From Candidatus Bipolaricaulota bacterium (GTDB lineage Bacteria; Bipolaricaulota; Bipolaricaulia; UBA7950; UBA9294): DNA of 32,509 nt. Positions 20,398-28,756 of this stretch are shown one piece after another (within the stretch, counting starts at the first letter, position 1; each line of letters starts with the position of its first letter). The notes under the pieces are model-generated. The model saw nothing but the letters and a program-made list of their open reading frames with translations, did no database searches and had not been told where the DNA came from. The DNA lies in the NCBI GenBank assembly GCA_021129875.1, contig JAJOKK010000079.1, positions 1 to 32,509 on the forward strand, written 5' to 3'. The translations under genes were made by a program, and so were the position numbers.

Positions 20398-21687
20398 TCA
20401 TCGCCTCCGCCCGAGCAGCCCGCCCGCCTTTGTCAGGCTCTCGTAGTGGCGCATCACCAGATGGGCCTCCATCTGCATGATCGTGTCGAGACCCACACCG
20501 ACCACGATTAGAAGTGCCGCACCCCCAATAAGGTGCATCGCGGCGATCCCACTCAACCCAGCGAAGATAAACGGCATCACCGCAATCCCGCCAAGGAAGA
20601 TGGCACCGACAAGCAGTATCCGGTTCAGCACACCTGATATGTAGTCGGCCGTCGGCCTCCCCGGCCGAACCCCGGGGATGAACCCGCCCGACTCACGCAC
20701 GTTCTTCGCCACATCCTGCGGATCGAAGACGATCGAGCTATAGAAGTAGGTGAAAAAGAAGATAAGTAGCACATAGAGAAGAATATAAAGGAGGGTCCCC
20801 ATCTCGATATGCGGCGCCATCCAGTTGAGCGCCGGAATCGCATTAAATAGGGTCACCGGCATTGTGAGCAATGCCGAGGCAAAGATGATCGGGATCACTC
20901 CGCCCTGGTTGATGCGGATCGGCAGGTGCGAACTATGTCCCCCGTAGACCCGGCGTCCCGAGGTCCTTTTTGCATATTGAATCACTATCTTCCGCCGCCC
21001 TTGCTGGATCATCGTCACTCCGCCGATCACGATCACGAACAGGCCAATCATCCCCACACCCCAGAATGGGCTCACCGCTCTACCGGCGATATCGGCATAC
21101 GTAATCCACATCTGCCTGGGGAAGCCGGCGAGTATCCCGACCATGATGATCATGCTGATCCCGTTCCCGATTCCGTTCTCGGTCATTCGCTCGCCGAGCC
21201 ACATCAAGAAGACTGTCCCCGTGGTCAGCGCAACGATCGAGGTTATATAGAACCAGGGGCCGATCGGGCCGATAGCGGCCTCCCTGATAACCAGAGTCAT
21301 CCCCGCCCCTTGAGTGATGGCCAAGCCGAGGGTCGCCCACCGGGTGTAGGCGGTGATCTTTCGCTGTCCTTCACGACCCTGTGCCTGTAACTCCTTCAGC
21401 TTGGGAATAACCGCGGTGAGAAGGCTGAAGATGATCGACGCGGTGATGTACGGGGTCACCCCAAGGGCAAACAAGGAGAACCGTTCCAAGGCACCCCCGG
21501 TGAACATGTTCATGAAATCGAAGACCCCCCCGGCATGGGCCGCAAAGAAGTGCCTCAACGCCTCAGCGTCGACCCCGGGGACAGGGATTAGCGTACCTAG
21601 GCGGAAGACGATGATCGCACCCATGGTAAACAGGATCCGCTTGCGCAGTTCGGGTATCTTAAACAGGTGGCTAAGCTGCTCCCACAT
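20398..21687 (-). CDS. secY: Preprotein translocase subunit SecY
   Basis: A 429-residue polytopic membrane protein, the channel of the Sec system. Ten hydrophobic segments are apparent. Signature stretches include GTLIPVPGVD (loop after TM1), LFALGVTPYITASIIFSLL (plug/TM2 region) and the cytosolic loop REGQRKITAYTRW. Length is normal. It is 2 nt after rplO, with GAGGTGG upstream of the ATG, and 4 nt before adk. Confidence 0.98.
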   Translation of the reverse strand: MWEQLSHLFKIPELRKRILFTMGAIIVFRLGTLIPVPGVDAEALRHFFAAHAGGVFDFMNMFTGGALERFSLFALGVTPYITASIIFSLLTAVIPKLKELQAQGREGQRKITAYTRWATLGLAITQGAGMTLVIREAAIGPIGPWFYITSIVALTTGTVFLMWLGERMTENGIGNGISMIIMVGILAGFPRQMWITYADIAGRAVSPFWGVGMIGLFVIVIGGVTMIQQGRRKIVIQYAKRTSGRRVYGGHSSHLPIRINQGGVIPIIFASALLTMPVTLFNAIPALNWMAPHIEMGTLLYILLYVLLIFFFTYFYSSIVFDPQDVAKNVRESGGFIPGVRPGRPTADYISGVLNRILLVGAIFLGGIAVMPFIFAGLSGIAAMHLIGGAALLIVVGVGLDTIMQMEAHLVMRHYESLTKAGGLLGRRR

Positions 21688-21689
21688 GT

Positions 21690-22136
21690 TTACACCACCT
21701 CAGCCTTTCCGCCGGCCTGCTCGATCTTCTCTTGCGCTGCGTGCGTGTAGCGATCGGCATGCACAGTCAGCGGCTTGGTCAGCTCGCCCCGGCCAAGGAT
21801 CTTAAGCCGCGACAGCCGCCCTTTAATCAGATTCATCTCCTGCAGCGCTGCCAGAGTCACCTCGGCCTGTGCTGGGAAGCGGCTCTCTAGGATGTCCAGA
21901 TTAACGCAGGCATACTCGATGCGTACAGGGTTACGAAAGCCCCGCTTAGGAAATCTCATCCAGACCGGTGTCTGTCCACCTTCATATCCAGGACGGACTC
22001 CGCCGCCGCTGCGAGAGTTCTGTCCCCCGCTCCCGCGACCGCTCTCGTGTCCACCGCGACCGGACCCGTACCCGCGCCCGACCCGCTTGCGGCGGTGCAC
22101 ACTTCCCTTTGTTGGACGCAGATCCTCAAGCTTCAT
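21690..22136 (-). CDS. rplO: Large ribosomal subunit protein uL15
   Basis: A 148-residue 50S protein with the characteristic Gly/Arg-rich N-terminal arm (GRGYGSGRGGHESGRG, GGGVRPGYEGGQTP) and a globular C-terminal half ending QAGGKAEVV. It overlaps the end of rpsE by 11 nt, with no room for rpmD (uL30), the usual gene between them. Confidence 0.98.
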   Translation of the reverse strand: MKLEDLRPTKGSVHRRKRVGRGYGSGRGGHESGRGSGGQNSRSGGGVRPGYEGGQTPVWMRFPKRGFRNPVRIEYACVNLDILESRFPAQAEVTLAALQEMNLIKGRLSRLKILGRGELTKPLTVHADRYTHAAQEKIEQAGGKAEVV

Positions 22137-22638
22137 TTTTAACCTCCTCGAGCGTCGCTATCCCCCGCAACGTCGCTATCTCTTCGCGACTGCGAAGCCG
22201 GACGAGACCGTCGATCGTCGCACGCGACAGAGTGAGTGGGTTGTTCGTCCCCAGGGACTTCGTAAGGACGTTCTTAATCCCGGCCAGGCGGCAGATTGCG
22301 CCGACAGTCACCCCGGCAATGATCCCGGTCCCGGGGTGAGCCGGCTTCAGCAGAACATTACCTGCCTTGAACTTGCCGATCACCTCATGGGGGAGTGTCC
22401 CATCGTCCAGATTGACCGTAACCATGTGCTTCTTCGCATCGCGCACAGCTTGCTGAATAGCACGCGGAATCTCAGTCGTATTTCCCAACCCGACCCCTAC
22501 GCGTCCTTTGCGGTCTCCAACGACGATCGTTACGCGAAATTTCAGGTTTCTTCCGCCTTTGGTGACCTTGCTGACCCGCCTAATATCAATTATCTCATTC
22601 TCAAACTCGTCGGTAGACCGACGCCGCGTGTTGATCAA
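22126..22638 (-). CDS. rpsE: Small ribosomal subunit protein uS5
   Basis: A 170-residue S5, which shapes the mRNA entry channel and decoding fidelity. RRVSKVTKGGRNLKFRVTIVV and the double-stranded RNA-binding fold are clear, followed by the C-terminal domain with KPAHPGTGIIAG. It starts at TTG (22638), overlapping the rplR TGA as TTGA. GGGAGGG lies 8 nt upstream and supports this rare start codon. It overlaps rplO by 11 nt. Confidence 0.97.
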   Translation of the reverse strand: MINTRRRSTDEFENEIIDIRRVSKVTKGGRNLKFRVTIVVGDRKGRVGVGLGNTTEIPRAIQQAVRDAKKHMVTVNLDDGTLPHEVIGKFKAGNVLLKPAHPGTGIIAGVTVGAICRLAGIKNVLTKSLGTNNPLTLSRATIDGLVRLRSREEIATLRGIATLEEVKNEA

Positions 22639-22997
22639 AACCGCAACCCTCCCTTACGAGCAGCCTCCGCCAGAGCGACGACGACACCATGATACGGGTA
22701 CCCGCCGCGATCAAAGACCACTGCTTCGATCTCTTTCTCCTTTGCCCGCTCGGCCAGAAGCGCCCCCACCTTTGTCGCGGCAGGGATATTGCACCCGCTG
22801 GTCTCGCCTCTGATCCGGTCTTCCAGGGTCGATGCCGTAGCCACGGTCCTTCCCTCTTCGTCATTGACCAGCTGAGCATAGATGTGGCGCAGGCTTTTAT
22901 TAACACATAGCCGCGGCCGCGCCTCTGTCCCGCGCACCTTCTTTCGGAGTCGACGGTGACGCTTGATCCGCTCCGCCCTTCTATCTATCCTCGCCAT
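22635..22997 (-). CDS. rplR: Large ribosomal subunit protein uL18
   Basis: A 120-residue L18, which binds 5S rRNA with L5. RIKRHRRLRKKVRGTEARPR and the C-terminal AVVFDRGGYPYHGVVVALAE are diagnostic. It lies 17 nt after rplF, and its stop overlaps the rpsE TTG start by 4 nt. Confidence 0.98.
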   Translation of the reverse strand: MARIDRRAERIKRHRRLRKKVRGTEARPRLCVNKSLRHIYAQLVNDEEGRTVATASTLEDRIRGETSGCNIPAATKVGALLAERAKEKEIEAVVFDRGGYPYHGVVVALAEAARKGGLRF

Positions 22998-23014
22998 CTT
23001 AATTTAACCCCCAT

Positions 23015-23566
23015 TTATCCGGCGCCCTGGCCACCGAGCTTGCCCGCCTTATGCAGTACCTGCTCATCCTTGTAGCGAACACCTTTTCCACTATAGACAT
23101 TCGGCTTGCGCAACGCCCGTATCTCAGCCGCAACCTGGCCGACCGCCTGTTTATCGATCCCCCGGATGATGATTTCGTTCGGGTTCGGAAGCTCAGCCTC
23201 CACCCCGTCAGGCAGGGGATACTCGATCGGGTTGGAATACCCGAGGTCGAGGGTCAGGGTGTCACCCTTCAATCGGGCCCGATATCCGGCGCCCTTTACC
23301 AACAGCGCCTTCTCCCAGCGATCTGAGACCCCTCGAACCATGTTTGCGAGCAGGCTACGATAGAGACCGTGGCAGGCACGGTAATGCTTGCCATCCTTAC
23401 ATCGGCTCACTATCGCCACTCCGGCGTCGACTTTAATCTTCACCAGATCGGGACGGTAATCCTGCGCTAGACGACCATGTTTTCCTTCCACTGTGATCGC
23501 CGTCCGCGCCACATCGACCTTAACCCCGTCAGGGATCGTTATCGGAACCTTCCCCACCTTAGACAT
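23015..23566 (-). CDS. rplF: Large ribosomal subunit protein uL6
   Basis: A 183-residue L6 near the factor-binding site of the 50S subunit. MSKVGKVPITIPDGVKV and the C-terminal IRALRKPNVYSGKGVRYKDE are diagnostic. Two L6 repeats are visible (about 10-80 and 90-165). AAGGTGGT precedes the ATG, 11 nt after rpsH. Confidence 0.98.
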   Translation of the reverse strand: MSKVGKVPITIPDGVKVDVARTAITVEGKHGRLAQDYRPDLVKIKVDAGVAIVSRCKDGKHYRACHGLYRSLLANMVRGVSDRWEKALLVKGAGYRARLKGDTLTLDLGYSNPIEYPLPDGVEAELPNPNEIIIRGIDKQAVGQVAAEIRALRKPNVYSGKGVRYKDEQVLHKAGKLGGQGAG

Positions 23567-23577
23567 CGAATACCACC

Positions 23578-23985
23578 TTAAAAGACCTCACAGAGAACCT
23601 CGCCGCCTATTCCTTTCTTCCTCGCCTCATCCCCGGAGAGGACCCCTTGCGAGGTGGAGACGATACAGATCCCCATCCCCCCTAACGGGCGTGGAATCTC
23701 GTCCTTTCCCATATAGATGCGGCGGCCTGGTTTACTCACCAGCCTGATCGTTGTGATCGCTTGTTTCGCGTGGATCCGCTCCCCTTGATACTTCAGTTCA
23801 AGCATAAGCTCAGGCTGAAGATCGTGCGGGATCATTTTGTGCCCTTTGATATACCCCTCAGCAGCAAGGACGCGGGCGATCGCCTCTTTCATCTTCGAGT
23901 GAGGCATCGACACCTGCGGATGGAACCTCGCGCTTGCATTTCGTATCCGCGTCAGCATATCGGCAACAGGATGCGATATCATCAT
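23578..23985 (-). CDS. rpsH: Small ribosomal subunit protein uS8
   Basis: A 135-residue S8, a primary 16S rRNA binder and classically the spc-operon translational repressor in E. coli. HPVADMLTRIRNA and the C-terminal VSTSQGVLSGDEARKKGIGG are diagnostic. It starts at tandem ATG codons behind AAGGGAG, 20 nt after rpsN. Confidence 0.98.
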   Translation of the reverse strand: MMISHPVADMLTRIRNASARFHPQVSMPHSKMKEAIARVLAAEGYIKGHKMIPHDLQPELMLELKYQGERIHAKQAITTIRLVSKPGRRIYMGKDEIPRPLGGMGICIVSTSQGVLSGDEARKKGIGGEVLCEVF

Positions 23986-24005
23986 TAGTGCTTTTCTCCC
24001 TTAAC

Positions 24006-24191
24006 TTACCAGCTCGATTTTCTCACGCCGGGGATCTCCCCTTTGTGAGCGAGCTTGCGGAAGCAGAGCCGGCACAGGCCAAAATCACGGATGTACGCGT
24101 GCGGACGACCGCACAGATTGCACCTATTGTACGCCCTGGCCGAATACTTCGGCTCCTGCTTACTCTTCAATATCAACGCTTTCTTCGCCAT
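24006..24191 (-). CDS. rpsN: Small ribosomal subunit protein uS14, zinc type
   Basis: A 61-residue S14 of the short zinc-binding type (sometimes named rpsZ). Cys24-x2-Cys27 and Cys40-x2-Cys43 (RCNLCGRP, LCRLCFRK) form the zinc site, and the protein ends GEIPGVRKSSW. It is the only S14 visible. It lies 9 nt after rplE with GGGAG upstream. Confidence 0.98.
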   Translation of the reverse strand: MAKKALILKSKQEPKYSARAYNRCNLCGRPHAYIRDFGLCRLCFRKLAHKGEIPGVRKSSW

Positions 24192-24200
24192 AGACGCTCC

Positions 24201-24731
24201 CTAATCCTTGAACGGGAACCCAAGCCCCTTGAGCAGGGCGTAGCCCTCTTGGTCTGTCCTCGCTGTGGTGACGATCGTGATATCCATCCCTTGCCTTGCC
24301 GTGACCTCGTTGTAGGAGATCTCCGGGAAGGAGAGCTGTTCGCTCAATCCGAGCGTGTAGTTCCCCCGCCCATCGAACGAAGCAGCGGAGAGACCACGAA
24401 AATCCCGGACTCCGGGGAGGACCGTGTTTATCAGCTTGTTTAAGAATTCATACGCATGCACGCTCCGTAGCGTCACCTTGCACCCTATCGGATCGCCCGC
24501 CGTCAGATGGAAGTCGGAGATCGACTTCTTCGCCTTTGTCACCACCGGCCGCTGACCAGTGATCTTCGACAGGTTCTTCACCGCGCCCTCGAGCACCTTG
24601 GGGTTGTCCTTATCGGAGACACCCATATTGACGGCGATCTTCTCCAACCGCGGAACCTGCATCACATTCGCCAGGCGAAGCTCCTTCATCAACTGCGGGG
24701 TCACTTCTTTCTTGTATTTATTATGTAGCAT
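24201..24731 (-). CDS. rplE: Large ribosomal subunit protein uL5
   Basis: A 176-residue L5, which links 5S rRNA to the 50S subunit and contacts P-site tRNA. PRLEKIAVNMGVSD, RDFRGL and GLSEQLSFPEISY are diagnostic. The frame is open to a TTG at 24767, overlapping rplX by 31 nt, but the ATG at 24731, 5 nt after the rplX stop, gives the normal N-terminus MLHNKYKKEVTPQLMKE and is chosen. Confidence 0.97.
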   Translation of the reverse strand: MLHNKYKKEVTPQLMKELRLANVMQVPRLEKIAVNMGVSDKDNPKVLEGAVKNLSKITGQRPVVTKAKKSISDFHLTAGDPIGCKVTLRSVHAYEFLNKLINTVLPGVRDFRGLSAASFDGRGNYTLGLSEQLSFPEISYNEVTARQGMDITIVTTARTDQEGYALLKGLGFPFKD

Positions 24732-24736
24732 CTTCG

Positions 24737-25048
24737 TTACCTGAACGCCTTTCCACACTGGTTGCAACGACGCATCTTGTCGCCATCAACCACGGTGAAT
24801 CCGACCCGCGTCGGCAGGCCGCAGTCCGAACAGATCGGCAGCACGTTGGAGATGTGAATCGTCCCCTCGCGCCTGACGATCCCCGGCTCGCGCATCGTCT
24901 GCGTCGCCCGCTGGTGCTTGGTGATCATCCGCACATTCTCCACGATGATCCGCTCCCGTTCAGGGTAGACGACCAGCACCCTCCCAATCTTTCCCTTATC
25001 GTTGCCGGAGATGACCTTTACCCTATCCCCTTTACGCACCTTCCTCAT
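24737..25048 (-). CDS. rplX: Large ribosomal subunit protein uL24
   Basis: A 103-residue L24, an early 50S assembly protein. The KOW motif is VRKGDRVKVISGNDKGKIG at the N-terminus. The C-terminal part has CSDC and CNQC (ICSDCGLP, RRCNQCGKAF), a four-Cys pattern found in many L24 proteins that probably binds zinc. GGAGGG precedes the ATG, 15 nt after rplN. Confidence 0.98.
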   Translation of the reverse strand: MRKVRKGDRVKVISGNDKGKIGRVLVVYPERERIIVENVRMITKHQRATQTMREPGIVRREGTIHISNVLPICSDCGLPTRVGFTVVDGDKMRRCNQCGKAFR

Positions 25049-25063
25049 ATTGAAATACCCTCC

Positions 25064-25432
25064 TTATAGGACCTCGGGGGCGAGGGAGATGATCCGCGTC
25101 ATCTTCTTGTCCCGCAACTCGCGGGCGACCGGCCCAAAAACACGTGTTCCCACCGGCTCCCCCTGGGGATTGATGAGAACGACCGCGTTGTCGTCAAATC
25201 GGATGCAGGTCCCGTCCTTCCGCCGATACGCGCTGCGCGTGCGGACGATGACCCCCTTTACGATCTGCCCCTTTTCGATATCACTCGTAGGGAGGCGCCT
25301 ACGGACAGAACCGACGACGACATCGCCGATCTCCCCCCACCGTCTGTGCGAAGGACCAAGGACGTTGATACAGCGAATCAACTTCGCCCCGGAATTATCC
25401 GCCACTTTGAGCATCGTCTGCATCTGAATCAC
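25064..25432 (-). CDS. rplN: Large ribosomal subunit protein uL14
   Basis: A 122-residue L14, which forms intersubunit bridges. MIQMQTMLKVADNSGAK and the tail ELRDKKMTRIISLAPEVL are diagnostic. It starts at GTG (25432), with GGAGG 8 nt upstream lying in the end of rpsQ. An internal ATG at 25423 would be 17 nt from that site and would lose the conserved first residues. Confidence 0.98.
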   Translation of the reverse strand: MIQMQTMLKVADNSGAKLIRCINVLGPSHRRWGEIGDVVVGSVRRRLPTSDIEKGQIVKGVIVRTRSAYRRKDGTCIRFDDNAVVLINPQGEPVGTRVFGPVARELRDKKMTRIISLAPEVL

Positions 25433-25435
25433 GAC

Positions 25436-25681
25436 TTACGCCTCCGCTTTCTTAAGAATCTCTACCAGCCGCCACCGCTTCAACCGACTATACGGGCGTG
25501 TCTCTTCGATCCTCACCAGATCTCCAATTCCCGCCGCGCCGGCCGAATCGTGCGCGTAGAACTTGAAATGCCGCTTGAACCGCTTGTGATAGCGCCAGTG
25601 AAGGCGTTGTTCCTCCACGCGAACCACGATCGTCTGGGTCATGCGGTCACTCACGACATGTCCGATCTTCATCTTTTTCAT
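25436..25681 (-). CDS. rpsQ: Small ribosomal subunit protein uS17
   Basis: An 81-residue OB-fold 30S protein. KIGHVVSDRMTQTIVVRVE and GDLVRIEETRPYSRLKRWRL are diagnostic. Its ATG overlaps the rpmC TGA by 4 nt (ATGA), so translation is coupled. Confidence 0.98.
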   Translation of the reverse strand: MKKMKIGHVVSDRMTQTIVVRVEEQRLHWRYHKRFKRHFKFYAHDSAGAAGIGDLVRIEETRPYSRLKRWRLVEILKKAEA

Positions 25682-25878
25682 CCTTTCGCCCCCCGTCTAT
25701 TTTCACGGGCGATGGTGATCGTCCGGGCGATATCCCGCCGGGTCTTCATCAGCTCGGCCGAGTTATCCAGTTCTCCGCCGGCCAACTGAAACCGCAAGTT
25801 GAATAGCTTCCGCTTGAACTCCCGTTCTTTCTCCTGCAGTTCCTCCCCGGTCAACTCTCGCAGCTCCTCAGCCTTCAT
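25678..25878 (-). CDS. rpmC: Large ribosomal subunit protein uL29
   Basis: A 66-residue helical 50S protein near the exit tunnel, a docking point for chaperones. MKAEELRELTGEELQEK and FNLRFQLAGGELDN are diagnostic. It overlaps rplP and rpsQ by 4 nt each (ATGA junctions). Confidence 0.98.
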   Translation of the reverse strand: MKAEELRELTGEELQEKEREFKRKLFNLRFQLAGGELDNSAELMKTRRDIARTITIARENRRGAKG

Positions 25879-26306
25879 ACCTCTCCTCCCAATACGATCT
25901 TCTGTTTCAACCGTGTGGGAATCGGCAGTTTATGGCTCACAAGCTCGTGTACGCGCTTCGCCTCTTTCGTCCCGATTCCCGAAATCTCGAACAGGATCGT
26001 CCCCGGTTTGACCACTGCTACCCAGTGATCGACAGGCCCTTTCCCTTTTCCCATCCGCGCCTCCGCCGGATGTTTGGTGATCGGCTTATCGGGAAAGATG
26101 CGGATCCACGTCTTGGAATCACGGTGTGTCCGGCGGGAGATGGTTGTTCGGCACGCCTCGATCTGCTGCGCAGTAATCCATGCCGGGGCCAATGCCTGAA
26201 TCCCGTACTCCCCAAATGCAATCTCGCACCCGCGGGTCGCCTTCCCCTTCATCCGCCCACGGTGGGCCTTCCTGTATTTTGTCCTCTTCGGAAACAGAAG
26301 CGCCAT
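25875..26306 (-). CDS. rplP: Large ribosomal subunit protein uL16
   Basis: A 143-residue L16, which positions A-site tRNA. MALLFPKRTKYRKAHRGRMK, FPDKPITKHPAEARMGKGKG and VDHWVAVVKPGTILFEISG are diagnostic. It starts 1 nt after rpsC and overlaps rpmC by 4 nt. Confidence 0.98.
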   Translation of the reverse strand: MALLFPKRTKYRKAHRGRMKGKATRGCEIAFGEYGIQALAPAWITAQQIEACRTTISRRTHRDSKTWIRIFPDKPITKHPAEARMGKGKGPVDHWVAVVKPGTILFEISGIGTKEAKRVHELVSHKLPIPTRLKQKIVLGGEV

Positions 26307-26307
26307 C

Positions 26308-26967
26308 TTATTTTCTCACCCTATCCCGTCGTGCCTTCCCCGGAGTTTGCTCACCGCAGAAGACCCATGCCTTCACCCCTATATTGCCATACTTCGTCCG
26401 CGCTTCGGTGAACCCGTAGTCGATATCCGCACGGATCGTCTGTAGAGGAACACGCCCTTCCAGCATCGTGATCGAACGAGCGATATCCGCTCCGCCGAGC
26501 CGCCCGCTGACCTTGAGCTTGACCCCTTCAGCACCGGCACCGAGCACACGTCGTATGACCTCTTTCATCGCCCTCGCAGGCGCCATGCGCCCTTCGATCT
26601 GCAGCGCCACGTCCTGCGAGACGAGCACTGCCTCTAAATCAGGACGTTCGACCTCGGTGATCGACACCTTCACCGACCGGCCGGTAAAGTCCTCCAGCGT
26701 TCGCTGTAACTTCTGAATCTCGCTCCCACCACGGCCGATGATGATCCCGGGTCGCGCAGAGCGGATGATAATCGAGATGCGATCCTCTTTGGATCGCTCG
26801 ATGTTCACCTCGGCGACCGCGGCACGACTGTACCGCTCGCCGATCAGATCGCGGACCCGTTTATCCTCCGCGATATACTCCGGAGCCAGTTTGGGATTAT
26901 ACCAGTTGGAGATCCACTTGCGTGTCACCCCTACCCGAAATCCGATCGGATGGATCTTCTGTCCCAT
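26308..26967 (-). CDS. rpsC: Small ribosomal subunit protein uS3
   Basis: A 219-residue S3 at the mRNA entry site. MGQKIHPIGFRVGVTRKW, the KH-like ARPGIIIGRGGSEIQKLQ and the C-terminal DIDYGFTEARTKYGNIGVK are diagnostic. Its ATG shares the final A of the rplV stop (TAATG). Length is normal. Confidence 0.98.
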   Translation of the reverse strand: MGQKIHPIGFRVGVTRKWISNWYNPKLAPEYIAEDKRVRDLIGERYSRAAVAEVNIERSKEDRISIIIRSARPGIIIGRGGSEIQKLQRTLEDFTGRSVKVSITEVERPDLEAVLVSQDVALQIEGRMAPARAMKEVIRRVLGAGAEGVKLKVSGRLGGADIARSITMLEGRVPLQTIRADIDYGFTEARTKYGNIGVKAWVFCGEQTPGKARRDRVRK

Positions 26968-27305
26968 TATGCTCCCCCTTCCCCGACGACGATCGTAATA
27001 TGGCTCGTCGGCCGGCGGATGATATCGGCCCGTCCCATCGCCCGCGGCTTCAACCGCCGCAGGCCGCGCCCCATATCTACCGTGGCCCGTACAACAAACA
27101 GCTGGTCCACATCGATATCATAGAGATCCTCAGCATTAGCGATCGCCGATTGCAAAGTCTTCCGTATCGGTCGCGCCGCCTTTTTGTTCGACAAGGAGAC
27201 GATTTGAAGCGCCTCATTGACGCTCTTGCCGCGGATGAGATCGATCACCAACCGCGCCTTGCGCGTCGATAGGCGAACGCCCTTTGTGATTGCCCGTGCT
27301 TCCAT
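26967..27305 (-). CDS. rplV: Large ribosomal subunit protein uL22
   Basis: A 112-residue L22 whose beta hairpin lines the exit tunnel and affects macrolide binding. VRLSTRKARLVIDLIRGKSV and the hairpin region MGRGLRRLKPRAMGRADIIR are visible. It starts 10 nt after rpsS behind AGGGAG, and shares one base with rpsC. Confidence 0.98.
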   Translation of the reverse strand: MEARAITKGVRLSTRKARLVIDLIRGKSVNEALQIVSLSNKKAARPIRKTLQSAIANAEDLYDIDVDQLFVVRATVDMGRGLRRLKPRAMGRADIIRRPTSHITIVVGEGGA

Positions 27306-27315
27306 CTTATCTCCC

Positions 27316-27600
27316 TTAAGTCAGGCCCGCCGCCCGCTTCTTCTTCATCCCGCCGTGGCTGCGGAAGGTCCGTGTGGGGGAAAATTCTCCCAGTTTATGC
27401 CCGACCATTGTCTCCGCAACATGAACAGGTACATGCACCTTTCCGTTATGGACCTTGATCGTCAACCCAACCATCTCCGGGGTGATCATCGAAGCCCGCG
27501 ACCACGTCTTGATCTCCGTAAGCTCTCCCCGCTTTGCTTTGCGGACCTTTTTAAGGAGGCTCTCCAATACATACGGTCCTTTCTTTGTCGATCTCGGCAT
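27316..27600 (-). CDS. rpsS: Small ribosomal subunit protein uS19
   Basis: A 94-residue 30S head protein that forms a complex with S13. MPRSTKKGPYVLESLLKK and VGHKLGEFSPTRTFRSHGG are diagnostic. AAGGAG precedes the ATG, 11 nt after rplB. Confidence 0.98.
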   Translation of the reverse strand: MPRSTKKGPYVLESLLKKVRKAKRGELTEIKTWSRASMITPEMVGLTIKVHNGKVHVPVHVAETMVGHKLGEFSPTRTFRSHGGMKKKRAAGLT

Positions 27601-27611
27601 TACTTAACTCC

Positions 27612-28448
27612 TTAGCGTCTCCCTTTGCCGGCACGGCGCACGATCAACGCGCTCGATCGCTTCCGCTTCTTCCGTGTACGCCCGCCCTTTGCCAGCTTCC
27701 CTGTCGGCGACACCTGCGGACGACCGACACGGGCACGCCCCTCACCACCACCGTGCGGATGGTCGACCGGGTTCATCGCCACCCCCCGCACATGCGGCTT
27801 GCGGCCCAGATGTCTAGTGCGGCCCGCCTTACCGGATTTTATATTCTTGTGGTCGGGGTTGGAGACCTCTCCGATGGTTGCACGGCACTCCACGTTGAAG
27901 ATCCGTACCTCCCCGGAGGGCATTCGGATATGGGCCCGTTTCCCTTCCTTGCCGATCAGCTTCGCCGACGTCCCTGCCGAGCGCGCCACCTGCCCACCCC
28001 GTCCCGGAGTCAGTTCGAGGTTGTGGATCACCGCCCCTAAAGGAATACGGCGTATGGGAAGAGCATTGCCAACTCTAATCTCCGCCTGTTCACCCGCCTC
28101 CACTTGTGCACCGATCTTAAGCTCGACAGGGGCGACGATGTACCGCTTCTCCCCGTCGGCGTAATGCAGAAGCGTGATCCACGCAGATCGATTCGGATCG
28201 TACTCACGCGTGACCACCTTTGCTGGGATCCCATCCTTGCTGCGGGTGAAATCAATGACCCGGTATCTCCGCTTATGTCCGCCGCCGCGAAAGCGTGCGG
28301 TTATCCTCCCTTGATTGTTCCGCCCTCCGGTCTTGTGGATGGGGCGCAGCAGGCTCTTCTCCGGCTCAACCGGTGTAAGCTCGCTGAAATCAGGAAGATC
28401 GGCATGGCGCCGTCCCGGTGATGTCGGCTTAAATCTCTTTAAAGACAT
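27612..28448 (-). CDS. rplB: Large ribosomal subunit protein uL2
   Basis: A 278-residue L2, needed for subunit joining and peptidyl transfer. SLLRPIHKTGGRNNQGRIT, the KOW-like middle and the C-terminal RGVAMNPVDHPHGGGEGRAR with the conserved His are present. The tail is rich in Lys/Arg. It lies 6 nt after rplW, with a GGGGGG-containing site. Confidence 0.98.
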   Translation of the reverse strand: MSLKRFKPTSPGRRHADLPDFSELTPVEPEKSLLRPIHKTGGRNNQGRITARFRGGGHKRRYRVIDFTRSKDGIPAKVVTREYDPNRSAWITLLHYADGEKRYIVAPVELKIGAQVEAGEQAEIRVGNALPIRRIPLGAVIHNLELTPGRGGQVARSAGTSAKLIGKEGKRAHIRMPSGEVRIFNVECRATIGEVSNPDHKNIKSGKAGRTRHLGRKPHVRGVAMNPVDHPHGGGEGRARVGRPQVSPTGKLAKGGRTRKKRKRSSALIVRRAGKGRR

Positions 28449-28454
28449 ACTTTG

Positions 28455-28754
28455 CTATCCCCCCATTATGTCGATCTTATCCCCAGAGGCCAGCTTTACG
28501 ATCGCCTTCCGCCACCGTGATTTCCGCCCTTGCAACTGGTTCAATCTCTCTCGACGAGGCTTCCCTTTCCTATTTGCGGTCCAGACCTTCTCGACCTTTA
28601 CCTTGAACAGCTCCTCGACCGCCTTCTTGATCTCAATCTTGTTCGTGCCAAGGGCGACCCGGAAGGAGTACTTGTTCTCCGTCATCTTTTCCCATGTTTC
28701 CTCAGTCAGAATCGGCGCGAGGATGATGTCCTCCGAATGCTTCAGCTTCGCCAT
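28455..28754 (-). CDS. rplW: Large ribosomal subunit protein uL23
   Basis: A 99-residue L23 at the exit tunnel, the docking site for trigger factor and SRP. APILTEETWEKMTENKYSF and RKGKPRR are diagnostic. The frame is open to a GTG at 28763, but GGAGAGG ends immediately before that GTG and is 8 nt from the ATG at 28754. The ATG also avoids overlap with rplD, so I use it. Confidence 0.96.
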   Translation of the reverse strand: MAKLKHSEDIILAPILTEETWEKMTENKYSFRVALGTNKIEIKKAVEELFKVKVEKVWTANRKGKPRRERLNQLQGRKSRWRKAIVKLASGDKIDIMGG

Positions 28755-28756
28755 CT

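Noticed and set aside
21775..22692. Long plus-strand frame (305 codons) opposite rplO-rpsE-rplR
   Set aside because: It is antisense to three certain ribosomal protein genes and rich in Arg/Pro/Ser, as expected for shadow frames.
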